Source: Vibrio fortis (GTDB lineage Bacteria > Pseudomonadota > Gammaproteobacteria > Enterobacterales > Vibrionaceae). Taken from it: 64,000 nucleotides of DNA. The notes under the pieces were generated by a model that was given only the letters and a program-made list of their open reading frames with translations, had not been told where the DNA came from and did not search any database. The stretch spans positions 1 through 64,000 of the forward strand of contig NZ_JFFR01000001.1 of NCBI RefSeq assembly GCF_000695685.1, given 5' to 3'. Below, piece after piece: positions 45,845-56,434 of this stretch; position 1 is the first letter of the stretch, and the number at the start of each line of letters is the position of its first letter. A program made the translations under genes and the position numbers.

Positions 45845-47512
45845 ATGAGATTGGTTGAAAAAAAATGGCAGACCATGCCGATCATCATCTTATCTTTTTC
45901 AATGCTGATTGGGCTATACGGCTTTTACGTGACGTTGGAAAAGCTGGTAGTTGAGAACGAGCGCGAGCATTTGGTCTCGTTAATGTCGGATGTGATCTAT
46001 GAGATTCGCGAGGATAGCGGCTCGTTTACTGCCGATACCGATATTGATGATTACATTGGCGACCTTACCCAAGCCAATACTAGACTAAGAATTCAAGTCA
46101 TCGACCCACAAGGGGTTGTGATTGGTGATACCGATCTCTCTGACCATGCGCTTGCTCGGGTTGAAAATCATAGTGATCGCCCTGAGTTTCAACAGGCGCT
46201 GAAGCATGGCAATGGTAGCGATGTACGCTTTAGCACGGTTACCTCTATTGACCGTATTTACTACTCGCAAAAGGAGAGTGTGCAGGGCAAAGACTTTGTG
46301 GTGGTGATCTCCTCGCCAATGCATCAGCTTAAGCAGATGAACTTCCAGCTGATGGGCATTCTGATTGGTATGGTGCTACTGAGTTTGAGCTTCTTGATCG
46401 GTACCTCTTACGTTAGCAACCGCCAGATCACTCACCGCGTTGAAGAAGAGCAGAAGAAGCAAGATGAGCGCATCCGTCAGCGTACTCATGAGATTGAGTT
46501 GATGCACCGCTTGGCTAACATGCTGGCGGCGTGTAACAACATGGTTGAAGCGCAACAAATCGTCTCTGATATCTTGCCGAGAATCCTTGGCAACATTAAC
46601 GGCAGTGTTTCACTGATGCGTGCCTCACGTAACCAATTGATTACCCAACTAGACTGGGGCGATACTTGGCCGGGTAGCTCAAGCTTTGCGCCAGAAGAGT
46701 GCTGGTCTCTGCGTAAGGGGCGACCACATCAATCGAATGATGACTTCCACTCGTTGACCTGCGGACACATGCACGGGATGGAAAACAACCAAACCTTGTG
46801 CATTCCATTGACTGCGCACGGTAATACTATTGGTATTATGCATCTCTATTTTGGTCAGGGACACATCAAGATTGACCCTATTACTGAGCAGCTCGCATTC
46901 AGTGTTTCTGAGCACCTAGGCTTGGCACTGGCTAATCTGAGCCTACAAGAGAAACTACGCTCTCAGGCCCTCAGCGATCCACTCACTGGTCTATTCAACC
47001 GTCGCTTCTTCGAGCAAAAACTGGAAGAACACTCGATGAATTCAGCCACCAGCGAGCAGCCACTATCGCTATTAATGCTCGATTTGGATCACTTCAAACG
47101 CTTCAATGACAATTTTGGTCATGACGCGGGCGACTTTGTGCTAAAAGAGATCAGTGCACTACTCAAGCAGAGTGTCAGTGAAGATGAGATTGCTTGTCGC
47201 CTTGGTGGGGAAGAGTTGGCTGTGTTATTGCCGCACTACTCTATGCAACAAGCGACGGAGTTTGCTCAAGGTCTATGTGATGCCGTGCGCTCGATGCACC
47301 TGGAACACAAAGGCTTATCTCTAGGTCAGTTGGGTGTTTCTATTGGTGTCGCGACTTATCCTAAGCCAGCTTCTGATACAGAATCTTTGGTTAAGATGGC
47401 AGACAGTGCGTTGTACATGGCCAAAGACATGGGCCGTAGCCGAGTGATTAACTACGATGAGTACAGTCGCCATAAGGCACCAGCGCTGGAAGTGGTGGAG
47501 AATGAGAGCTGA
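45845..47512 (+). CDS. Membrane diguanylate cyclase with extracytoplasmic sensor, GAF-like and GGDEF domains
   Basis: 555 aa. Helix 1 (about 11-31), a periplasmic sensor region of about 130 residues, helix 2 (about 172-192), a charged coiled-coil (EEEQKKQDERIRQRTHEIEL, here about 200-219), a GAF-like part, then a C-terminal GGDEF domain with DLDHFKRFND and active site GGEEL at 454-458. GGEEL is an accepted variant, so c-di-GMP synthesis is likely. The inhibitory I-site RxxD is absent (Ser and Glu stand at those places). Signal unknown. Single gene, terminator shared with punC-like gene. Confidence 0.88.
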   Translation: MRLVEKKWQTMPIIILSFSMLIGLYGFYVTLEKLVVENEREHLVSLMSDVIYEIREDSGSFTADTDIDDYIGDLTQANTRLRIQVIDPQGVVIGDTDLSDHALARVENHSDRPEFQQALKHGNGSDVRFSTVTSIDRIYYSQKESVQGKDFVVVISSPMHQLKQMNFQLMGILIGMVLLSLSFLIGTSYVSNRQITHRVEEEQKKQDERIRQRTHEIELMHRLANMLAACNNMVEAQQIVSDILPRILGNINGSVSLMRASRNQLITQLDWGDTWPGSSSFAPEECWSLRKGRPHQSNDDFHSLTCGHMHGMENNQTLCIPLTAHGNTIGIMHLYFGQGHIKIDPITEQLAFSVSEHLGLALANLSLQEKLRSQALSDPLTGLFNRRFFEQKLEEHSMNSATSEQPLSLLMLDLDHFKRFNDNFGHDAGDFVLKEISALLKQSVSEDEIACRLGGEELAVLLPHYSMQQATEFAQGLCDAVRSMHLEHKGLSLGQLGVSIGVATYPKPASDTESLVKMADSALYMAKDMGRSRVINYDEYSRHKAPALEVVENES

Positions 47513-47532
47513 TTGAGTTCTATGAGAGAAGA

Positions 47533-47562
47533 GAAGAGCGAGTATTAAACTCGCTCTTTTTA
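47533..47562. terminator. Bidirectional terminator between the GGDEF gene and the MFS gene
   Basis: Stem AAGAGCGAGT / ACTCGCTCTT with loop ATTAA-type and T5 on the plus strand; genes are convergent. Confidence 0.88.
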
Positions 47563-47578
47563 GTTTTGAATGAGCAGA

Positions 47579-48790
47579 CTAGTCTTGGTTGTCTTCAGCG
47601 ACTACGCGCGAGTTATCCGGCGCAGAGAAATGCTGAGACAACTCTTTATTTGAGAAGATGTAACCAAACCATAAGCCACCTAGACAGATCACGATAGCGA
47701 CACCGGTAACGCTCAGAGCCTGGCTTGCCATTGCTGCAACCAGTGCACTTGCTAGGCTGCTAATACAGATCTGTAAGCTGTTCTGTAGACCTGCAGCCGT
47801 CGCTGGGCTCTGTTTGGCACTTGATAGCGCGCGGTTTACTACGATTGGGTAAAGTGCGCCATTTGCTACTGCAATCAGACAGAATGGGGCTAATAGAGGC
47901 CAGATTGACGTTAGTTCCCACTGTGAGGCGATGAAGATAAGCATTGCTGCCACACTGAACAGACCCACTAGGTTACGCAGCACCACACCATCGCCGTACT
48001 TCTTCACCGCTTGCTTACCAAAGTAGCCACCCGCCATAAACGCAATCGTCTGTGGGATAAAGCTTAGGCCAATGTCTTTTGCTTCATAACCTAGCTGAGC
48101 CATGATCTCTGGCATACCCGTTAGGTAGGCAAAGAAAGCGGCCGATGCTGAAGCGAACATCAGTACATTACCCAAGTAAGGTTTAGATTTAACTAGCGCC
48201 TTAATATCAGATTTAATAGAGGTTTGTTTTACCTCTGGTTGTTCTTTTGGTTGAGCCATAGTGGTTGCAACCAATAGCGCGCCCATTAGAGTTAAAGTAA
48301 TGAAGATGCTGTGCCAACCAAAGTTATCCGCTAGAAGCACACCCAGTTGAGGCGCCAGTGCAGGAGATAGCGCTACCAAAGGCATGATGGTTGCAAAAAT
48401 TTGTTGGCTGCTGCTTTGTGAATAGCGCTTGATTACCATCGCTTGCCAGATCACAGCAGGAGCGCAGACACCGATCGCTTGGATAAAGCGCAGTGTCAGT
48501 AGTTGCCAAACCTCAGTGCTGAAAGCCAAACCAAATGATGCTGCCGTAAACAGAACTAGACCGACAGCTAGCGTGTTGCGGTGGCCATATTTATCGCTGG
48601 CAAGACCCCAAAGAAGCTGACCCATTGCCATGCCGCCAAGGAATACCGTTAGAGATAGGGCAATCTGCTCTGGGCCGGTTGCAAAGTCGATCTCCATTGC
48701 CTTAAATGCAGGTAGATACATATCGGTCGCGATGAAACCTAGCATGGACAGAACTGCAAGGTAGGTCAGCTGAAACTTAGAAATATTCAT
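47579..48790 (-). CDS. punC: MFS transporter, Bcr/CflA family, PunC-like
   Basis: 403 aa, 12 membrane helices of the drug:H+ antiporter-1 group. Stretches such as GFIATDMYLPAF, QAIGVCAPAVIWQA, IMPLVALSPALAPQLG and GLSFIPQTIAF closely follow E. coli YdhC/PunC, a purine-nucleoside transporter, and the divergent regulator matches PunR. Assignment is by similarity and neighbourhood; the substrate is inferred. Multidrug efflux is the alternative. Confidence 0.78.
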   Translation of the reverse strand: MNISKFQLTYLAVLSMLGFIATDMYLPAFKAMEIDFATGPEQIALSLTVFLGGMAMGQLLWGLASDKYGHRNTLAVGLVLFTAASFGLAFSTEVWQLLTLRFIQAIGVCAPAVIWQAMVIKRYSQSSSQQIFATIMPLVALSPALAPQLGVLLADNFGWHSIFITLTLMGALLVATTMAQPKEQPEVKQTSIKSDIKALVKSKPYLGNVLMFASASAAFFAYLTGMPEIMAQLGYEAKDIGLSFIPQTIAFMAGGYFGKQAVKKYGDGVVLRNLVGLFSVAAMLIFIASQWELTSIWPLLAPFCLIAVANGALYPIVVNRALSSAKQSPATAAGLQNSLQICISSLASALVAAMASQALSVTGVAIVICLGGLWFGYIFSNKELSQHFSAPDNSRVVAEDNQD

Positions 48791-48952
48791 AAAATGCCAT
48801 TAAGCTGTTGTAGTGATGTATTTATCATCAAAATTATTGTTTGTTGTTGGGTGACGTCATGCCCGTGTTATGTACGCTGACATTCTATTTTTCTGCTTTG
48901 TTAAAATAAAACGCTAAAATATGTGGTTATCAATCAAAAAATTTGAAGGCTT

Positions 48953-49867
48953 ATGTTCTCTAAATCATCGTTAGAAATGCTCGACACTGTGGCGAGGTTG
49001 GGAAGTTTTACGGCTGCGGCTGAACAACTGCACAAGGTGCCATCAGCGATCAGCTACGGGGTTCGTCAGATAGAACAAGAGCTTGGTGTGCTGTTGTTTA
49101 AGCGTCTGCCGAGAAAGGTTGAGCTGACACCTGCCGGAGAGGTGTTCATCGAAGAGGCGCGCTCTCTGTTGCGCCAGATGGAGGAGGTGAGTGCCCAGAC
49201 CAAGCGAGCAGCCCGAGGTTGGAAAAAGACTCTGCGCTTAACCCTAGATAACGTGGTTAAGCTCGACAAGATGAAGCCGATGATTGAAGAGTTTTATGAG
49301 ACCTTTGATTTTGCTGAACTGCAGATCAATATGGAGGTGTTCAATGGCTCTTGGGAGGCGATCGCTCAAGGGCGTGCCGATATTGTGATTGGTGCCACTT
49401 CTGCGATTCCGGTGGGCGGTGACTTTGAGGTTAAAGAGATGGGGCCGCTCGATTGGGCATTTGTTATGTCACCAAGTCATCCGTGTGTGCGAGAGCAGAA
49501 CCTTGATGAGACCTTTGTTAGTCAGTTCCCAGCTATCTGTTTAGATGACACCTCGAGCGTATTGCCCAAGCGTCATACGGGTCACTACGCCAATCAAAGG
49601 CGTTTGCTGCTGCCTAATTGGTACAGTGCTATTGAATGCCTTAAGAATGGAGTAGGGGTTGGCTATATGCCACGCCATATTGCTGCCCCTATCATTGAGC
49701 AAGGCTTGCTGGTGGAGAAAATACTGCCCGAGCCGAGCCCTCTTAGTCAGTGTTGCCTTGTGTGGCGCAAAGACGACAATCATAAGTTGATCGAGTGGAT
49801 GGTGAATTACTTAGGATCCAGTGATCAATTGCATCGAGATTGGTTGGATCATCGCAAGGCGATCTAG
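48953..49867 (+). CDS. punR: LysR-family regulator, PunR-like
   Basis: 304 aa LTTR. Helix-turn-helix GSFTAAAEQLHKVPSAISYGVRQIE (first 20: residues about 17-36). Shared blocks with E. coli YdhB/PunR include VPSAISY, EVFNGSWEAI and IGATSAIPVGG. In E. coli PunR activates punC in response to adenosine-type purines; the divergent placement here fits. The 162-base gap (48791-48952) should hold its operators; GTGACGTCATGC contains a TGACGTCA palindrome. Ends in a shared terminator. Confidence 0.8.
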   Translation: MFSKSSLEMLDTVARLGSFTAAAEQLHKVPSAISYGVRQIEQELGVLLFKRLPRKVELTPAGEVFIEEARSLLRQMEEVSAQTKRAARGWKKTLRLTLDNVVKLDKMKPMIEEFYETFDFAELQINMEVFNGSWEAIAQGRADIVIGATSAIPVGGDFEVKEMGPLDWAFVMSPSHPCVREQNLDETFVSQFPAICLDDTSSVLPKRHTGHYANQRRLLLPNWYSAIECLKNGVGVGYMPRHIAAPIIEQGLLVEKILPEPSPLSQCCLVWRKDDNHKLIEWMVNYLGSSDQLHRDWLDHRKAI

Positions 49868-49891
49868 TTGAACGATCTTTATAGTTAAGAT

Positions 49892-49923
49892 CAAAAAGAG
49901 CGAGTCAATGCTCGCTCTTTTTA
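49892..49923. terminator. Bidirectional terminator between punR and ilvA
   Basis: Stem AAAAAGAGCGAG / CTCGCTCTTTTT around TCAATG with U-runs on both strands; it ends both the punR transcript and the ilvGMEDA operon. Confidence 0.9.
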
Positions 49924-49937
49924 TTGATAACAATCTT

Positions 49938-51482
49938 TTAGGACAAGAAGAACTTGTACGAAGGGTTATCGGTTTCATCTTTGCATTGGTAGCCAAGCTC
50001 ACGCAGGTGAGTTGAGAATTGTGCAAGGTCGTCGTCACCCAACTCAAATCCACACAAAACACGACCATAATCGGCGCCGTGGTTACGGTAGTTGAACAGG
50101 CTAATGTTCCAGTGCGTACCCAGTGTATCGAGGAACTTGATTAGAGCACCTGGGTATTCTGGGAACTCAAAGCTATATAGACGTTCTTTCAATGGCTTAG
50201 ATGGCTTACCACCAATCATATAACGGATATGCAGTTTCGCCATCTCATCATCTGAGAGGTCGACCACCGGATAGCCGCCCTCACGAAGATCAGAGATGAT
50301 ACTATCGAGCTCTTCCTGACCACCATTGAGACGTACACCGACGAAGATGTTCGCTAGGCTGTCGTCGTTATGACGGTAGTTAAACTCTGTCACAGCACGG
50401 CCGCCGATGATATTGCAGAACTCGAGGAAAGCGCCTTGGCGTTCTGGAATTGTCACCGCAAGCAAACCCTCGCGCTTCTCACCAAGTTCACAACGCTCTG
50501 ACACATAACGCAGACCATGGAAGTTGGTGTTGGCACCAGACAGTACTGTCGCCAGTTGCTTGCCTTGCAGTTGGTTCTGCTCAGTAAACTTCTTCAAACC
50601 TGCTAGAGCAAGCGCACCAGAAGGTTCGGCTATCGCACGAGTATCCTCAAAGATGTCTTTTACTGCAGAGCAGATCTCATCGCTAGAAACGGCAATATGG
50701 CCATCGATATACTGCTGGCATAGGCGGAAAGTCTCTTCACCAATGCGCTTAACTGCAACGCCATCGGCAAACATACTGACCTGATCTAGAACTACGGGTT
50801 CACCTGCATCCAATGCAGCTTTGAGGCAAGAGGAATCCTCTGGCTCTACTGCAATCACTTTGATTTCTGGCATTAACTGCTTAATCAGCACAGCAACACC
50901 AGCGGCTAGACCACCACCACCAACGGGTACAAAGATATAATCGAGATGACCATTCTGCTGCAGCATCTCCATACCCATGGTGCCTTGCCCTGCAATCACT
51001 AATGGGTGATCGAAGGGAGGAACAAAGGTATAGCCGTGCTCCGCTGATAGGCGTTCTGCTTCAGCCTTCGCTTCATCAAAGTTACTGCCATGCAGAACCA
51101 CGTTGCCACCGAAACCACGTACCGCATCCACTTTGATGTCTGGAGTGGTTTTTGGCATCACAATCGTGGTCTGAATACCCAGCTTAGAGCCTGACAGCGC
51201 CATACCTTGAGCATGGTTACCTGCCGATGCTGCAATCACACCTGCGGCTTTCTGTTGTTCAGAAAGACTGGATACCATGTTATAGGCACCACGCAGCTTG
51301 AACGAGTGAACCGGCTGACGGTCTTCACGCTTAAGCTGAACCTGGTTACCGATTCGTGCACTCAGGCGTGGCATCTCTTGCAGTGGTGTAACGATAGCTG
51401 CTTCATAAACTGGAGCTCTTAATATCTGGCGCAGGTAATCTGCACCAGATTGTAGACGGGGCGTTGAGGTGTCATCACTCAT
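49938..51482 (-). CDS. ilvA: Threonine ammonia-lyase, biosynthetic
   Basis: 514 aa, as E. coli IlvA. PLP enzyme that deaminates threonine to 2-oxobutanoate, first step to isoleucine. The PLP lysine lies in HSFKLRGAYN, and the glycine loop is VGGGGLAAG. Two C-terminal ACT-like domains (about 330-514) give isoleucine inhibition and valine activation. Last gene of the operon, 3 bases after ilvD. Confidence 0.97.
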   Translation of the reverse strand: MSDDTSTPRLQSGADYLRQILRAPVYEAAIVTPLQEMPRLSARIGNQVQLKREDRQPVHSFKLRGAYNMVSSLSEQQKAAGVIAASAGNHAQGMALSGSKLGIQTTIVMPKTTPDIKVDAVRGFGGNVVLHGSNFDEAKAEAERLSAEHGYTFVPPFDHPLVIAGQGTMGMEMLQQNGHLDYIFVPVGGGGLAAGVAVLIKQLMPEIKVIAVEPEDSSCLKAALDAGEPVVLDQVSMFADGVAVKRIGEETFRLCQQYIDGHIAVSSDEICSAVKDIFEDTRAIAEPSGALALAGLKKFTEQNQLQGKQLATVLSGANTNFHGLRYVSERCELGEKREGLLAVTIPERQGAFLEFCNIIGGRAVTEFNYRHNDDSLANIFVGVRLNGGQEELDSIISDLREGGYPVVDLSDDEMAKLHIRYMIGGKPSKPLKERLYSFEFPEYPGALIKFLDTLGTHWNISLFNYRNHGADYGRVLCGFELGDDDLAQFSTHLRELGYQCKDETDNPSYKFFLS

Positions 51483-51485
51483 AGA

Positions 51486-53342
51486 TTAGCCCTCAAGCTT
51501 CGACTTATCGCGCACTGCGCCTTTGTCGGCACTGGTTGCCATGCTTGCGTAAGCTTTAAGTGCGAATGACACTTCGCGTTGGCGATCAGCTGGTTTCCAG
51601 CCAAGCTCGTCCTGTTTCGCACGACGAGCAGCAAGCTCTTCTTCTGGAACGTCTAGCGAGATAGAACGGCTAGGGATATCGATAGTGATGATATCGCCAT
51701 CTTGAACAAGGCCAATAGTACCGCCACTTGCTGCTTCTGGAGAGGCGTGACCAATAGATAGACCAGACGTACCACCAGAGAAACGGCCATCCGTTAGCAG
51801 TGCACAAGATTTGCCTAGGCCCATAGACTTAAGGTAAGTCGTTGGGTACAGCATCTCTTGCATACCAGGGCCACCTTTAGGACCTTCGTAACGGATTACA
51901 ACCACTTCACCCGCTTTTACTTTGCCACCTAGGATACCTTCTACCGCTGTATCTTGGCTTTCGAATACGATCGCTGGACCTTGGAACTTAAGGTTCTCTT
52001 CATCCACACCTGCCGTCTTAACGATACAACCGTCAATCGCGATATTACCAGATAGAACGGCTAGGCCACCCTCTTGGCTAAATGCGTTCTCTTTAGAGCG
52101 GATACAACCATCGGTGCGGTCGTCATCTAGGCGGTCCCAGCGGCAATCTTGAGAGAAAGCTTGAGTGGTACGGATACCGGCAGGGCCTGCACGGAAGAAC
52201 TTGAGAACGTCTTCGTTCTCAGTTTGCATGATGTCGTATTCAGCAAGCTGTTGCTGCATTGTCATGCCAAGAACAGTGCTTGTTGAGCCATTGAGTAAGC
52301 CCGCGCGGTCTAGCTCACCCAGAATCGCCATGACACCACCGGCGCGGTGTACGTCTTCCATGTGGTACTTCTGAGTAGATGGTGCCACTTTACATAGGTG
52401 AGGAACGCGACGTGACATCTCATCGATGTCATTCATATCAAAGTCGATCTCGCCTTCTTGCGCTGCTGCTAGCAGGTGAAGAACCGTGTTACTAGAACCA
52501 CCCATTGCGATATCTAGCGCCATCGCGTTCTCAAAGGCTGCGCGGTTGGCGATGTTGCGCGGTAGTGCTGATTCATCGCCTTGGTCGTAGTAGCGCTTAG
52601 TCAATTCAACAACACGTTTACCGGCGTTGATAAATAGCTGCTCACGGTCAGCGTGGGTCGCTAGCATAGAGCCGTTACCTGGTTGAGATAGGCCTAGAGC
52701 TTCCGTTAGACAGTTCATTGAGTTTGCTGTGAACATGCCTGAACAAGAACCACAAGTTGGACAAGCTGAACGCTCAATCTGCTCGCTCTGTTCATCTGAA
52801 ACTGTTGGATCGGCACCTTGGATCATCGCATCAACAAGGTCTAGCTTGATGATCTGATCAGAAAGCTTGGTTTTACCTGCTTCCATTGGGCCACCAGAAA
52901 CAAAGATCACTGGGATGTTGAGACGCATTGCTGCCATCATCATTCCCGGAGTGATTTTGTCACAGTTAGAGATACACACCATCGCATCGGCACAGTGTGC
53001 ATTGACCATGTACTCTACAGAGTCAGCGATCAATTCACGTGAAGGCAGCGAGTAAAGCATGCCGCCGTGACCCATCGCGATACCATCATCAACTGCAATG
53101 GTATTGAATTCTTTAGCGATACCGCCCGCTTTTTCGATTTCACCTGCGACCAGCTGACCCATATCTTTAAGGTGAACGTGGCCTGGAACAAATTGAGTGA
53201 ATGAGTTTACAACAGCGATGATTGGCTTACCGAAGTCATCATCTTTTACACCCGTTGCACGCCAAAGGGCACGAGCACCCGCCATGTTGCGGCCGTGAGT
53301 TGTAGTTGCGCTGCGATATTTGATTTTTGGAGCCGAAGACAT
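51486..53342 (-). CDS. ilvD: Dihydroxy-acid dehydratase
   Basis: 618 aa (E. coli 616). Iron-sulfur enzyme giving the 2-keto acids of valine and isoleucine. Cluster and family motifs [13 protein letters not shown] and [18 protein letters not shown] are present. 18 bases after ilvE, 3 before ilvA. Confidence 0.98.
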   Translation of the reverse strand: MSSAPKIKYRSATTTHGRNMAGARALWRATGVKDDDFGKPIIAVVNSFTQFVPGHVHLKDMGQLVAGEIEKAGGIAKEFNTIAVDDGIAMGHGGMLYSLPSRELIADSVEYMVNAHCADAMVCISNCDKITPGMMMAAMRLNIPVIFVSGGPMEAGKTKLSDQIIKLDLVDAMIQGADPTVSDEQSEQIERSACPTCGSCSGMFTANSMNCLTEALGLSQPGNGSMLATHADREQLFINAGKRVVELTKRYYDQGDESALPRNIANRAAFENAMALDIAMGGSSNTVLHLLAAAQEGEIDFDMNDIDEMSRRVPHLCKVAPSTQKYHMEDVHRAGGVMAILGELDRAGLLNGSTSTVLGMTMQQQLAEYDIMQTENEDVLKFFRAGPAGIRTTQAFSQDCRWDRLDDDRTDGCIRSKENAFSQEGGLAVLSGNIAIDGCIVKTAGVDEENLKFQGPAIVFESQDTAVEGILGGKVKAGEVVVIRYEGPKGGPGMQEMLYPTTYLKSMGLGKSCALLTDGRFSGGTSGLSIGHASPEAASGGTIGLVQDGDIITIDIPSRSISLDVPEEELAARRAKQDELGWKPADRQREVSFALKAYASMATSADKGAVRDKSKLEG

Positions 53343-53360
53343 TTGCTACTTCCTTATAAA

Positions 53361-54311
53361 TTATTGAGCTGAAGGTGCTTGTTCTGGGTAAACGTAATCC
53401 AACCAGCCCCACTTATCTTCTGTGGTGCCGTTGAATAGGCCAAAGTAAAGGTCTTGCATTACTTTAGTGATTGGGCCGCGTTTACCACAACCGACTTCAA
53501 TCTTATCAACTGTACGTACTGGCACGATTTCAGCGGCTGTACCTGTCATGAATATTTCATCTGCTAGGTAAAGTGCTTCACGTGCAATATTGGCTTCACG
53601 TACTTCATAGCCGCGATCGCGGGCTAGAGTCATGATGCTGTCGCGTGTAATACCAGGCAAGATTGCGCTGGTCGCTGGTGGCGTTGTGATCACGCCGTCT
53701 TTTACAACAAAGATGTTTTCACCGGCACCTTCTGACAGGTAACCATCGACACTCAGTGCGATACCTTCATCGTAGCCGTGACGACGAGCTTCACCACCAA
53801 CCAGTAGTGATGACAGGTAGTTACCGCCAGCTTTTGCAGCGGTTGGGATGGTATTAGGTGCTGCGCGATTCCAGCTTGAAATCATCGCATCTACGCCGTT
53901 TTCTAGAGCTTCTTCGCCTAGGTACGAACCCCATGGGAAGGCGGCGATGATTAGGTCCATCTCAGTATTTTCTGGAGGACATACACCAAGGCCAACATTA
54001 CCGACAAAGCCAAGAGGGCGGATGTAGGCAGACTCAAGCTTATTTTGACGCAGTGTTTCGCGTGTAGCTTCCATGATCTCCTCTTCCGTGTAAGGGATAG
54101 GGAAGCGGTAGATCTTGGCTGAGTCTTTTAGGCGCTTCGCGTGCTCTGGGTGGCGGAAAATGATTGGGCCATTTGGAGTGTTGTAGCAACGAACCCCTTC
54201 AAATACTGAAGTACCGTAGTGCATAGCGTGAGTTAAGACGTGAACGTTCGCCTCAGCCCAAGGAATCATTTCACCATTAAACCAAATGTAGTCTGCTGTT
54301 TTTGCTGTCAT
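53361..54311 (-). CDS. ilvE: Branched-chain-amino-acid aminotransferase
   Basis: 316 aa (E. coli 309). Fold-type IV PLP aminotransferase for the last step of Ile, Val and Leu synthesis. PLP lysine in TAAKAGGNYLSS and the class signature GYLSEGAGENIF are clear. 12 bases after ilvM. Confidence 0.97.
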   Translation of the reverse strand: MTAKTADYIWFNGEMIPWAEANVHVLTHAMHYGTSVFEGVRCYNTPNGPIIFRHPEHAKRLKDSAKIYRFPIPYTEEEIMEATRETLRQNKLESAYIRPLGFVGNVGLGVCPPENTEMDLIIAAFPWGSYLGEEALENGVDAMISSWNRAAPNTIPTAAKAGGNYLSSLLVGGEARRHGYDEGIALSVDGYLSEGAGENIFVVKDGVITTPPATSAILPGITRDSIMTLARDRGYEVREANIAREALYLADEIFMTGTAAEIVPVRTVDKIEVGCGKRGPITKVMQDLYFGLFNGTTEDKWGWLDYVYPEQAPSAQ

Positions 54312-54323
54312 GTTTGCGCTTCC

Positions 54324-54608
54324 TTATGCACCAATCTTTTGTTGTAAGTTATTGTTTGGTAGTTCGTTACGGCTAATGGAAATCACATCGACAGTGCGTA
54401 CATCCCATAGCTTTTCAATCTGATTAACCAAGAAAGAGATAGGGCGGTCGCTATCAACGATGATCTCAACGCTCGCGATTTTGCTCTCGTGGTTCTGCGT
54501 ACCGGCAACCTGCTTAACGATGAAGCCACGGTGACGAATAACACGAAGAACACGCTCTAACAGCACCGGCTTATCGTCAGCTTTGATGTCTAGTAAATAT
54601 CTTTCCAT
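54324..54608 (-). CDS. ilvM: Acetolactate synthase isozyme II small (regulatory) subunit
   Basis: 94 aa from the ATG at 54608 (MERYLLDIKADDKP); upstream codons in this frame lie inside ilvG. ACT-domain subunit needed for full activity of IlvG. Only one base separates it from the ilvG stop, so translation is coupled. Confidence 0.95.
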   Translation of the reverse strand: MERYLLDIKADDKPVLLERVLRVIRHRGFIVKQVAGTQNHESKIASVEIIVDSDRPISFLVNQIEKLWDVRTVDVISISRNELPNNNLQQKIGA

Positions 54609-54609
54609 G

Positions 54610-56256
54610 TTAAGTGTTCTCCAACATATCACTGTTTGATGCACCAGGTGGTACAAGTGGCCATACGTTCTCTTCTTCGTCGATCAATACATGCAGAAGG
54701 TAAGCCGTTTTGCTCTCGAGCATCTCTTTGATGGCTGGCTCAACTTCTTCCTTCTTGGTGATGGTTTTGCCCGGAATATCGAAGGCTTTCGCGAGCATTA
54801 CGAAATCAGGGTTGTCATCTAGGATAGTTTCACTGTGGCGACCATCGAAGAACAGCGATTGCCATTGACGAACCATACCAAGGCGCGAGTTGTTAAGTAG
54901 CACCATCTTCACCGGGATCTGGCGACGTTTAAGTGTCCCAAGCTCTTGAACATTCATCATGAATGAACCATCACCTGAGATAAGGATTGATTGATCATCA
55001 GGGCGAGCAACGGCTGCTCCCATCGCTGCCGGCAAACCAAAGCCCATGGTGCCTAAGCCAGCTGAGGTGATGAAGTTCTGCGGCTGACGAGGTTGAATGT
55101 GCTGTGCAGCCCACATCTGGTGTTGACCAACGTCGGTCGAGACAATTGAGCTATCCGGCATCATGTCAGAAAGTTGCTTAAGCAGCAGTGGTGCGAAGAT
55201 TGGGTCACCAGGGTGGTCATAGCGCCACTTAAATGTGCTGCGTAAACTCTCAGAGTGATGAACCCAAGGGCTGATGTCTTGAGTCAGCTCTAACTGAGGA
55301 AGAATGGTGTTGATGTCACCACGTAGTGGAGCGTGAGCATGACGAAGCTTGTGGATCTCCGCCGCATCGATATCGATGTGAATGACTTTTGCGTGTGGCG
55401 CAAAGGTATCCAGTTTGCCTGTTACTCGGTCATCAAAGCGCGCGCCGACTACGATCAGTAGGTCGGATTCTTGAACGACTAAGTTAGCCGCTTTGGTGCC
55501 GTGCATGCCGAGCATGCCTAAATAGTGTGGGTCATCACGCTCGATAGTACCCAGGCCTTTTAATGTGCTAACCGCTGGCATTGGATTGAGACGTAGGAAC
55601 TCACGAACAGAATCGGTTGCCTTTGCCAGTTGAACACCACCACCAACATAAAGAACAGGGCGGGTAGCTTGAGAAAGGACTTGTTGTGCTGTCTCGATCG
55701 CTTCTTGTGGTGCCACAGGTATTGCTGGTGGCGTGAAAGAAGGAAGAACTTCTACTGGAGCTTCTGCAAGTTGCACATCTTTGGCGATATCAACGATAAC
55801 GGGACCTGGACGACCGGTTTTAGCCACTTCAAAGGCCTCTGCTAAGGTTGGAGCAAGGTCTTCAATGTCGGTAACAAGGTAGCTGTGCTTGGTACAAGAG
55901 AGAGACATACCGATCACATCCATTTCTTGGAAGGCATCAGTACCAATGTGGGAGCTAGCGACTTGGCCAGTAATGGCGACGAGGGGGATTGAGTCCATAA
56001 ATGCATCGGCAAGGCCGGTGACTAGGTTAGTGGCGCCAGGACCAGAGGTCGCCATACATACTGCAACATCCTGAGTGGCTCTCGCCATCCCTATGGCGGC
56101 CATTGCAGCACCTTGCTCGTGACGACATAGGATGTGCTCCACACCACCGTCGTACAATGCATCGTAGATTGGCATTATGGCACCACCTGGATAACCAAAT
56201 ACGGTGTCTATACCCTGCTGCTTCAAAGCGGATACGACTAATTCTGCACCTTTCAT
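54610..56256 (-). CDS. ilvG: Acetolactate synthase isozyme II large (catalytic) subunit
   Basis: 548 aa, full length (E. coli K-12 ilvG is frameshifted; this one is not). ThDP enzyme that condenses pyruvate with pyruvate or 2-oxobutanoate. [14 protein letters not shown] and [14 protein letters not shown] near the N-terminus and the ThDP motif [12 protein letters not shown] near 430-441 are present. First structural gene of the operon, about 180 bases after the ilvL leader peptide. Confidence 0.98.
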   Translation of the reverse strand: MKGAELVVSALKQQGIDTVFGYPGGAIMPIYDALYDGGVEHILCRHEQGAAMAAIGMARATQDVAVCMATSGPGATNLVTGLADAFMDSIPLVAITGQVASSHIGTDAFQEMDVIGMSLSCTKHSYLVTDIEDLAPTLAEAFEVAKTGRPGPVIVDIAKDVQLAEAPVEVLPSFTPPAIPVAPQEAIETAQQVLSQATRPVLYVGGGVQLAKATDSVREFLRLNPMPAVSTLKGLGTIERDDPHYLGMLGMHGTKAANLVVQESDLLIVVGARFDDRVTGKLDTFAPHAKVIHIDIDAAEIHKLRHAHAPLRGDINTILPQLELTQDISPWVHHSESLRSTFKWRYDHPGDPIFAPLLLKQLSDMMPDSSIVSTDVGQHQMWAAQHIQPRQPQNFITSAGLGTMGFGLPAAMGAAVARPDDQSILISGDGSFMMNVQELGTLKRRQIPVKMVLLNNSRLGMVRQWQSLFFDGRHSETILDDNPDFVMLAKAFDIPGKTITKKEEVEPAIKEMLESKTAYLLHVLIDEEENVWPLVPPGASNSDMLENT

Positions 56257-56387
56257 CGTAAATCCCCCTGGTTACCGGTATTTTGGTAACTATTTTTTTT
56301 GTTGCTGCACATCGTGTGCTCCCATTCTTCCTGTCTATCGGCGTAGCCGAAAATGCTTCAAAGTATAAAAATCGAATCTATAAATTA

Positions 56388-56422
56388 GAAAAAACCCCCG
56401 GACTTGTCAGTGCGGGGGTTTT
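56388..56422 (-). terminator. ilv attenuator (terminator of the leader)
   Basis: On the minus strand AACCCCCG-CACTGACAAGT-CCGGGGGTT followed by TTTTT. The 5' arm CCCCCGC can instead pair with GCGGGGG inside the leader peptide gene (codons 22-24), a clear antiterminator. Downstream to ilvG (56257-56387) there is no other gene. Confidence 0.85.
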
Positions 56423-56434
56423 AAAAATTTGTGG

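Noticed and set aside
53030..53045. TTCACGTGAA inside ilvD as parS
   Set aside because: Only the central 10 bases match; outer positions do not, and they are ordinary codons.
54610..56256. Frameshift in ilvG as in E. coli K-12
   Set aside because: The frame is open over the full 548 codons and leads directly to ilvM.
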